From: Bradyrhizobium sp. Arg816 | GTDB lineage: Bacteria > Pseudomonadota > Alphaproteobacteria > Rhizobiales > Xanthobacteraceae | Assembly: GCF_029989365.1 (NCBI RefSeq) | Contig: NZ_JAPRAQ010000027.1 | Location: forward strand, 1 to 64,000 | DNA length: 64,000 nt | Direction: 5' to 3' | Shown: positions 58,113 through 64,000 of the stretch, in pieces | Layout of the letters: the number at the start of each line of letters is the position of its first letter | Numbering within the stretch: position 1 is the first letter of the stretch | Made by a program: the position numbers and the translations under genes | Notes under the pieces: model-generated | Seen by the model: the letters and a program-made list of their open reading frames with translations, nothing else | What the model was told of the DNA's origin: nothing | Database searches by the model: none

Positions 58113-59531
58113 TTGTCTCAAGACCTGATCCGCGAAACCGCCTGCGCCGTCGTCGACAAGCTGCGCTCCGGCGACGTCTCGCCGCTCGAACTGCTGGATG
58201 TGGTGGAGAAGCGCATCGGTGAGGTCGACGGCAAGGTCAACGCGCTGCCGACACTGTGCTTCGATCGCGCGCGGGACAACGCCAAGACGCTGATGCAGAA
58301 GCCGGCCGGCGCGCGCGGGCTGCTCGCGGGCCTGCCGGTGCCGATCAAGGATCTCACTGACGTCGCCGGCGTGCTGAACACGCAGGGTTCGCCGATCTTC
58401 AGGGACAATGTGCCCAAGCAGTCCGATCTCATGGTCGAGAACCTCGAAGGCAATGGCGCGGTCGTCTACGCCAAGTCGAACACACCGGAATTCGGCGCCG
58501 GCGCCAACACGTTCAACGAAGTGTTCGGCGCGACGCTCAATCCCTGGGATACGACGAAGTCTGCGGCCGGCTCCTCCGGCGGCGCGGCGGTGGCGCTGGC
58601 CACCGGCATGGCCTGGCTCGCCCAGGGCTCCGACATGGGCGGCAGCTTGCGCAGCCCCGCGGCCTTCTGCGGCGTGGTCGGCATGCGGCCGAGCATCGGG
58701 CGCGTCGCACATACGCCCAAATCGGCGATCGACCGCAATCTCGGCGTGGTGGGACCGATGGCACGCAACGTCGAGGATCTTGCGCTGCTGTTGGATGCCA
58801 TGAGCGGCGACTATGCAGACGACCCGCTCTCGCTGCCCGCACCTGCGACCTCGTTCCTGTCGGCGGCGCAGTCAGGCAAGAAGCCGAAGCGCATCGCCTA
58901 TTCGCCCGATCTCGGCATCACGCCGGTCGATCCCGAGGTCAAGGCGATCACGCGCAAGGCCGCGGAACGCTTTGCGGAGGCTGGCGCGATCGTGGAGGAA
59001 GCGCATCCGGACTGGCGCGAGGCGCATGAATGCTTCCACGTCCTGCGCGCCTTCGATTTCGCGATCACCAAGGCCAATCTGCTGCGGACCAAGCGCGACC
59101 TCCTGAAGCCCGAGGTGATCTGGAACATCGAGGAAGGCCTCAAGCTCACCGTCGAGCAGCTCGCGCGCGCCGAGGCGCAACGCGTCGGCATGACCGCGCG
59201 CGCGATCGAGTTCTTCAAAAACTACGACCTGCTGTTGACGCCGACCACGATCGTGCCGCCCTTCCCGATCGAGCACCGCTATGTCGCCGAATGCGCCGGC
59301 AAGAAGTTCGAGAACTATGTCGAATGGCTCGGCATCGTCTACGCCATCACGCTCGCCTGCTGCCCGTCGCTGTCGCTGCCCTGCGGCTTCACGGCGTCTG
59401 GCCTCCCGGTCGGCGTACAGGTCGTCGGTGCCCCGCGCGCGGATGCGCAGGTGATCGCCGGCGCGAAGGTGTTGGAGGATATTCTGGGTCTGCGCGGCTC
59501 CACGCCGATCGATCCCAAGGTGAAGGCATAA
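58113..59531 (+). CDS. Amidase (amidase signature family)
   Basis: 472 residues. Catalytic Lys in VPIKDLTDV (about 75-83), the Ser-rich GSSGGAAVALATG with the cis-Ser and the nucleophile Ser in DMGGSLRSPAAF. The start is TTG at 58113 with AGGAG eight bases upstream. It hydrolyses an amide to acid and ammonia; substrate unknown. Unlike the first amidase (2486-3835) it has no DUF2848 partner. SDR gene upstream on the same strand may be co-transcribed across a family A repeat. Confidence 0.9.
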   Translation: MSQDLIRETACAVVDKLRSGDVSPLELLDVVEKRIGEVDGKVNALPTLCFDRARDNAKTLMQKPAGARGLLAGLPVPIKDLTDVAGVLNTQGSPIFRDNVPKQSDLMVENLEGNGAVVYAKSNTPEFGAGANTFNEVFGATLNPWDTTKSAAGSSGGAAVALATGMAWLAQGSDMGGSLRSPAAFCGVVGMRPSIGRVAHTPKSAIDRNLGVVGPMARNVEDLALLLDAMSGDYADDPLSLPAPATSFLSAAQSGKKPKRIAYSPDLGITPVDPEVKAITRKAAERFAEAGAIVEEAHPDWREAHECFHVLRAFDFAITKANLLRTKRDLLKPEVIWNIEEGLKLTVEQLARAEAQRVGMTARAIEFFKNYDLLLTPTTIVPPFPIEHRYVAECAGKKFENYVEWLGIVYAITLACCPSLSLPCGFTASGLPVGVQVVGAPRADAQVIAGAKVLEDILGLRGSTPIDPKVKA

Positions 59532-59584
59532 CGCGAGCCGCACCGGCGGGGACTTGACCGTCCCCGCCGTGCGCCGGTCAGACC

Positions 59585-59797
59585 CTAGTCGTTCGCTTTC
59601 GGCCCGCCGTGATACTGATGCGCATCGTATCCGGCCTCATCCGTTGGAGCGGCGAAGGCGAAGGAGTTCGGATGCGTTTCCGACATCTGGACGGTGGCCG
59701 CCGAAGCCATGTGCGAGTGATTCATTGCCTCGTGGGCAGAGGCGGCGGAGCAAAGCGCGACCAGCATGGCCGACGCTGCGAGAACTGATTTTATCAT
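59585..59797 (-). CDS. Small secreted His-rich protein
   Basis: 70 residues: a Sec signal peptide (MIKSVLAASAMLVALCSAASA, cleaved near residue 21, shown here only by its Lys and hydrophobic core) followed by HEAMNHSHM and ending DAHQYHGGPKAND. Six His and several acidic residues in about 49 mature residues suggest metal binding in the periplasm. No family recognised. GAGG lies about 11 bases before the ATG. It converges with the amidase gene and lies downstream of aapM, 166 bases away. Confidence 0.62.
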   Translation of the reverse strand: MIKSVLAASAMLVALCSAASAHEAMNHSHMASAATVQMSETHPNSFAFAAPTDEAGYDAHQYHGGPKAND

Positions 59798-59963
59798 GAT
59801 GTGACGTGCCTCTTGTGAGTGCCACCAGCAAATTGCAGATGGATCTCGCCGCGTAGGATTGCCAGTTTGAATCCAGGCACGCGTTATAGGCGCGGCATAA
59901 GCATTTCGCGCTCGAGTATAGGCTTCCAGCGCTTCTGGCCCGCTCCCGCGGCGGAGAAGCTGC

Positions 59964-61073
59964 CTACCTCGAGGCGGTATTCGCCTCCAGGCCGCGACTG
60001 TACCGCGACATCGCGAAGCAAAAGACAAAGTAGATCGCGGCGACGAAGATGTAGACCTCGACCGAGAATTGCTGCCAGGCTGGATCGATGATCGCGGTCT
60101 TGGCCGTCGTCAGCAGGTCGAAGATGCCGATGATCAGGACCAGGCTGGTGTCCTTGAAGAAGGCGATGAAGGTGTTGACCAGCGGCGGGATGACGTGGCG
60201 GATCGCCTGCGGCAGCACGATCAGGCGATGCTTGCGCCAGTAGGACAGCCCCAGCGCATCGGCGGCCTCATATTGCCCGCGCGGCACGGCCTGGAGCCCA
60301 CCACGGATGACTTCGGCAAGATACGCGCCCGCGAACAGGATGATGGCGATCTGCGCGCGCAGCAGCTTGTCGATATTGAAGCCACTCGGCATGAACAGCG
60401 GAAACATCACGCTCGCCATGAACAACAGGCTCACCAGCGGCACGCCGCGGATCAGTTCGACGTAGAGCACCGAGAGCGAGCGGATCGCCGGCAGCTTTGA
60501 ACGCCGGCCGAGCGCAACGAGGATGCCGAGCGGGAAACCAAAGGCCAATCCAAACGTCGCCAGGATCAACGTCACCGGCAAGCCACCCCAACGGTCCTGC
60601 GAGACGAAGGAGAACCCGAACACCCCGCCCCACATCAGCACGCTGATCAACGCCAGCGCGCCGATCCAGATATAGGCCAGCTCGCGCCGCCACAGGGCGC
60701 GGCCGGTGGAGAGATAGAACAGCGCGATGAACAGCACAACCGACAGCGCCGGCCGCCACTGTTCGTCGAACGGATAGGTGCCGAACAGGATGAAGCGATA
60801 CTTTTCGGGGATGATCGCCCAACAGGCGCCAAGGCCCCGCACCGCCTTGCAGGCGCTGGAGTCGTTTGCCGGCGTGAGCCAGACCGCGTTCGCGATGCCC
60901 CACTGCACGAAGCTGAAGATGCCCTTGGCGAGGATCGCCAGCAACACGACCGAAAGAATGGCGTTCGGGATCGACGAGAACAAATTGGTACGGAGCCAGC
61001 GCAGCACCGGGTTGCCCATCTGCGGGCGGCGGGCAGCGCGCGGGGCGTCCGGAATGTCGGTGATCGCCGTCAT
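59964..61073 (-). CDS. aapM: General L-amino acid ABC transporter permease AapM
   Basis: 369 residues. About eight membrane segments; the C-terminal half is a HisM-type permease with the coupling motif EAADALGLSYWRKHRLIVLP near 275-294, the N-terminal half carries the long AapM-specific extension. It pairs with AapQ to import polar amino acids. Its ATG lies two bases after the aapQ stop. No aapP ATPase gene follows: the next genes are the small His-rich protein and the converging amidase. Confidence 0.92.
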   Translation of the reverse strand: MTAITDIPDAPRAARRPQMGNPVLRWLRTNLFSSIPNAILSVVLLAILAKGIFSFVQWGIANAVWLTPANDSSACKAVRGLGACWAIIPEKYRFILFGTYPFDEQWRPALSVVLFIALFYLSTGRALWRRELAYIWIGALALISVLMWGGVFGFSFVSQDRWGGLPVTLILATFGLAFGFPLGILVALGRRSKLPAIRSLSVLYVELIRGVPLVSLLFMASVMFPLFMPSGFNIDKLLRAQIAIILFAGAYLAEVIRGGLQAVPRGQYEAADALGLSYWRKHRLIVLPQAIRHVIPPLVNTFIAFFKDTSLVLIIGIFDLLTTAKTAIIDPAWQQFSVEVYIFVAAIYFVFCFAMSRYSRGLEANTASR

Positions 61074-61075
61074 GA

Positions 61076-62263
61076 TCAGCGCTCCACCAGCGCGATGCGC
61101 GAATTGTACCAGTTCATGAAGAAGCTGATGCCGAGGCTGATGGTCAAGAACACCGCCATGATCAGCGCGATCGCCTCGATCGCCTGCCCGGTCTGGTTCA
61201 GCGTGGTGTTAGCGACTGAGACCACGTCCTGGTAGCCGATCGCGACCGCGAGCGAGGAGTTCTTGGTCAAATTGAGATACTGGCTCGTCATCGGCGGCAC
61301 GATGACGCGCAGCGCCTGCGGCAGGATGATCTGCCGCAGCATGAAGCTGCGGCGCAAGCCTAGCGCATTGGCGGCATCCCATTGTCCGCGCGGCACGGAC
61401 TGGATGCCGCTGCGCACGATCTCGGCGATGAAGGCCGAGGTGTAGGTCACGAGCGCGATCAGCAGCGCGAAATATTCCGGCGCGAGCGTCAGCCCGCCGA
61501 CGAAGTTGAAGCCGCGCAGCTCCGGCCATTCGATCTTCCAGGACACACCAAGCGCCACGGACATCGCCGCCGGCAGCGCGACGATGAGGCCAACCGCAAA
61601 GGGCCACGCCGGCCGCGGCTTGCCGTCGCGCATCTGCTGCGCGATCAGCCATCGCCTGATGAGATAGAACACGGCAAGCCCGAGCACGGCTGTACCGAGC
61701 ACCCAGAGCTGCGGCGAGCCGACCGGAATCGCCGGCAGGATCAGGCCGCGATTGGACAGGAACACGCCCTCGACCGGCCGCCAGGCCGCACGCGCGGCCG
61801 GCAGCGCCTGCATCAACACGTACCAGAACAGAAGCTGCAGCAGCAGCGGGATGTCGCGGAGCGTTTCGACATAGACGGCGGCGAGCCGCGACAACAGCCA
61901 GTTGGCGGAGAGACGCGAAATGCCGATCAGCGTGCCCAGGATCGTCGCGAGCACGATGCCGATCACGGCGACGCGCAAGGTGTTGGCGATGCCGACGACG
62001 AAGGCCCACAGATACGTGTCCCTCGGATTATAAGAGAGCAGGCTGTCGGCGATCGGCATGCCGGCTTCGCGGCCGAGGAAAGCAAAGCCGGTCGTGATGC
62101 GGCGGGCCGAGAGATTGGTGACGGTGTTGGACCAGAGGAAGGCGACAACCCCAAGCACGATTCCGACGACGAGCACCTGCCAGAACAGGCCTTGCAGCTC
62201 TCGGCGGCCAAATCCGCCGAAGAAGCGACGGCGGGGCGGCGGTCTTGGACTGTCTGAAGTCAC
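61076..62263 (-). CDS. aapQ: General L-amino acid ABC transporter permease AapQ
   Basis: 395 residues, about eight membrane segments. NTLRVAVIGIVLATILGTLIG begins the permease core and DAANALGLRRSFMLRQIILP is the coupling region. SNRGLILP and the long loop between the two halves are typical of AapQ. GTG start with AGAAGGA about ten bases upstream. Divergent from an RpiR-type regulator; the 87-bp gap holds a clean dyad that could control it. Confidence 0.92.
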   Translation of the reverse strand: MTSDSPRPPPRRRFFGGFGRRELQGLFWQVLVVGIVLGVVAFLWSNTVTNLSARRITTGFAFLGREAGMPIADSLLSYNPRDTYLWAFVVGIANTLRVAVIGIVLATILGTLIGISRLSANWLLSRLAAVYVETLRDIPLLLQLLFWYVLMQALPAARAAWRPVEGVFLSNRGLILPAIPVGSPQLWVLGTAVLGLAVFYLIRRWLIAQQMRDGKPRPAWPFAVGLIVALPAAMSVALGVSWKIEWPELRGFNFVGGLTLAPEYFALLIALVTYTSAFIAEIVRSGIQSVPRGQWDAANALGLRRSFMLRQIILPQALRVIVPPMTSQYLNLTKNSSLAVAIGYQDVVSVANTTLNQTGQAIEAIALIMAVFLTISLGISFFMNWYNSRIALVER

Positions 62264-62313
62264 AGCACAAAAATCCTTCTGGCGAGCAACGATTTCCGGC
62301 GGCGCACGTCAAC

Positions 62314-62342
62314 TGTTGCACCAATCCGAAAAGCGTGCAACA
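62314..62342. promoter_or_regulatory. Perfect inverted repeat, candidate RpiR operator
   Basis: TGTTGCAC (62314-62321) and GTGCAACA (62335-62342) are exact inverses with a 13-base spacer, a centre-to-centre distance of 21 bases, or two DNA turns. The site lies 9 bases before the RpiR start and 51 bases before the aapQ GTG, so one dimer could cover both promoters. Confidence 0.72.
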
Positions 62343-62350
62343 AATGTTTC

Positions 62351-63223
62351 ATGGCCGAGCCCGCGAAATCCTCGCCCTTGAGCGAACTGCGCATTGCGTT
62401 GCCATCGCTCCCCCTGCGCCTGCAGGAGGTCGGCCGCTTCGTCGCCGCCAATGACTACGACGCCACCACCCGTTCGATGCGCGATCTCGCCGCCGAGGCC
62501 GGCGCCGACCCGGCCGCATTTACGCGGCTTGCCAAGGCGATCGGCTATTCCGGCTGGGACCAATTGCGCGCGGCGCTCACCGAAGCGCGGCGGCCGTCGC
62601 AGATCTCACCTTTCTCCGGCCGCGCCAAGAGCCGCCGTCACGGCCCGAACGCCGATGTCGCGCTGGTCACCGACAAGCTCGAGGCCGAGGGCGCCGGCCT
62701 TTTGCGCATTCCGGCCCAGCCGATTGCGGATGCCGCCCGCGCGCTGCACGACGCCAAGCGGATCTGGATTGCCGGTTACCGAAGCTGCCGGAGCGTCGCG
62801 GAGCTCTTGAACTACGAGCTCCGGCTGTTCCGTCCCGAACAGGTGCAACTCGTCGGCGCATCCGGCCCCGACGATCTCGATCTGGGCGCCTTTCGTCCCG
62901 GCGAGGCCGTCATCGTCATCGGCTTCCTGCCCTACACGCATGCGAGCGTCCGTGTTGCGCAGGCCGCCCATCGTGCCGGCACAGCGCTGATCGCGATCGC
63001 GGACAGCCTCTCGGCGCCGATGGCCGAAGGCGCCGACCACGTGCTGCTGTTTGAGGCGGCCTCGTCCCCCGGCTTCTTCCCGAGCCTCACCGGCGCCATC
63101 GCGATTGCGCAATCGCTCGCGGCGGTAACATTCTCGCTCGGCGGCACGACCGCAAAGAAGCGCCTGGAAACCACCGAGGCGCGGCTCGCCGCGGCCTCCA
63201 CTTACGTCCCAGAGAAAGGTTGA
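62351..63223 (+). CDS. MurR/RpiR-family transcriptional regulator
   Basis: 290 residues. N-terminal helix-turn-helix (about 12-80, DLAAEAGADPAAFTRLAKAIGYSGW) and a C-terminal SIS domain (about 120-260) with WIAGYRSCRSVAELLNYEL and VIGFLPYTHASVRVA, which usually binds a phosphosugar. Here its place between amino-acid permeases and an aminotransferase suggests an amino-acid-related signal. The aminotransferase gene starts 3 bases after its stop. Confidence 0.92.
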   Translation: MAEPAKSSPLSELRIALPSLPLRLQEVGRFVAANDYDATTRSMRDLAAEAGADPAAFTRLAKAIGYSGWDQLRAALTEARRPSQISPFSGRAKSRRHGPNADVALVTDKLEAEGAGLLRIPAQPIADAARALHDAKRIWIAGYRSCRSVAELLNYELRLFRPEQVQLVGASGPDDLDLGAFRPGEAVIVIGFLPYTHASVRVAQAAHRAGTALIAIADSLSAPMAEGADHVLLFEAASSPGFFPSLTGAIAIAQSLAAVTFSLGGTTAKKRLETTEARLAAASTYVPEKG

Positions 63224-63226
63224 CCC

Positions 63227-64000
63227 ATGGCCGCTCGCACCAGCCGCGTGCTGCACCGTTCGTTGCGCGAAACGCCGCCCAAGGCGATCGGCGGCGAAGG
63301 CGTCTATCTCTTCGCCGAGGACGGGCGGCGCGTGATCGACGCCTCCGGCGGCGCAGCCGTCTCCTGCCTCGGCCATCAGCATCCGCGCGTGATCGCGGCG
63401 ATGGCAAAACAGGCCGCGACGCTGGCCTATGCGCACACCGCCTTCTTCTCCTCCGAGCCGGCCGAGGCGCTGGCCGAGACGCTGGTCGGGCACGAACCCG
63501 GCGGTCTCGCCTACGCCTATTTCGTCAGCGGCGGATCGGAGGCGATCGAAGCCAGCATCAAGCTCGCGCGGCAATATTTCATCGAGCGCGGCGAGCCGCA
63601 GCGGCAGCACTTCATTGCGCGGCGGCAGAGCTATCACGGCAACACGCTCGGCGCGCTAGCCGCCGGTGGCAATGCCTGGCGGCGCGCGCCCTATGCGCCC
63701 CTGCTGTCCGGGGCCTTCAGCCATGTGACGCCGGCCTTTGCCTATCACGAGAAGCACCAGGGCGAATCCGATGCGCAGTTCGTGGCGCGACTGGCCGCTG
63801 AGCTCGAAGCCGAATTTCAGCGGCTTGGCCCCGACACCGTCGCCGCGTTCCTCGCCGAGCCCGTCGTCGGTGCCACCGCCGGTGCGGTGACGGCACCGGA
63901 CGGCTACTTCAAAGCCGTGCGTGACATCTGCGACCGACATGGCGCGCTGCTCATCCTCGACGAAGTCATGAGCGGCATGGGCCGCACCGGCACGACGCAC
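63227..64000 (+). CDS. Class III aminotransferase (aspartate aminotransferase family), 3' part outside the window
   Basis: 258 codons are present, with no stop before the window end. IDASGGAAVSCLGHQHPRV, YFVSGGSEAIEASIKLARQY (phosphate loop), RRQSYHGNTLGA and the ILDEVMSGMGRTG strand with the Asp that contacts the PLP ring nitrogen are all seen. The Schiff-base Lys should lie about 30 residues beyond the cut. It transfers an amino group from an omega- or alpha-amino acid. It is co-transcribed with the RpiR gene. Confidence 0.92.
   Translation, partial: MAARTSRVLHRSLRETPPKAIGGEGVYLFAEDGRRVIDASGGAAVSCLGHQHPRVIAAMAKQAATLAYAHTAFFSSEPAEALAETLVGHEPGGLAYAYFVSGGSEAIEASIKLARQYFIERGEPQRQHFIARRQSYHGNTLGALAAGGNAWRRAPYAPLLSGAFSHVTPAFAYHEKHQGESDAQFVARLAAELEAEFQRLGPDTVAAFLAEPVVGATAGAVTAPDGYFKAVRDICDRHGALLILDEVMSGMGRTGTTH

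Noticed and set aside
1..64000. CRISPR array, prophage, insertion sequence or defence island
   Set aside because: No regular direct-repeat array, transposase, integrase, nuclease-helicase set or toxin-antitoxin pair was seen; repeats present are dispersed inverted elements.

Overview
The window is a 64 kb stretch of GC-rich chromosome that reads like a soil alphaproteobacterium of the Bradyrhizobium type. This rests on codon use, GGAGG-type ribosome sites, aap and liv transporter genes, dense acyl-CoA catabolism genes and many copies of short palindromic intergenic repeats. No rRNA gene, complete tRNA, insertion sequence, prophage or CRISPR array was seen, so this looks like core or long-resident metabolic chromosome.

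Layout. 0-3.8 kb: end of an unknown gene, alkB with a second 2-oxoglutarate oxygenase, and an amidase/DUF2848 pair. 4-7.9 kb: a Zn-ribbon OB-fold protein, thiolase-fold enzyme and SDR operon, then a Tat-exported SMP-30 lactonase. 8-12.5 kb: ppc, a YccF-family membrane protein and a rhomboid protease. 12.5-28.6 kb: a lipid/CoA catabolism district with four crotonases, two acyl-CoA ligases, two acyl-CoA dehydrogenases, two SDRs (one resembling 2,4-dienoyl-CoA reductase), an APH-like kinase with a DUF6285 partner, a VOC protein, an orphan PAS histidine kinase and a flavin reductase. 28.7-34.6 kb: a YghU-type GST, a Baeyer-Villiger monooxygenase, a nitronate monooxygenase and a thiolase-like protein. 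34.6-41 kb: an RND pump (permease plus adaptor) and a chemoreceptor.

41-45 kb holds a complete L-threonate/tetronate route (ltnD, otnI, otnK, otnC). 45-55 kb is built around a LysR regulator. One arm encodes a DUF1445 putative hydro-lyase and a full LIV-type ABC transporter; the other encodes an M20 amidohydrolase, a D-2-hydroxyacid dehydrogenase and an Ldh2-family dehydrogenase. This is probably a dedicated uptake and degradation system for a carbamoyl/ureido or amino-acid-like compound, substrate unknown. 55-59.8 kb has a SUFU-domain protein, a tartrate/D-malate dehydrogenase, an atypical SDR, an amidase and a small secreted His-rich protein. 60-64 kb has aapQ-aapM permeases diverging from an RpiR regulator and a class III aminotransferase cut by the window end.

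The genes mostly serve uptake and oxidation of organic acids, amino-acid derivatives and fatty or aromatic acyl-CoAs. The most notable points are the LysR-centred catabolic locus, enzymes whose usual active-site residues are replaced, several clean candidate operators, and at least seven families of intergenic inverted repeats. All functional calls come from reading sequence by eye; no database search was run.
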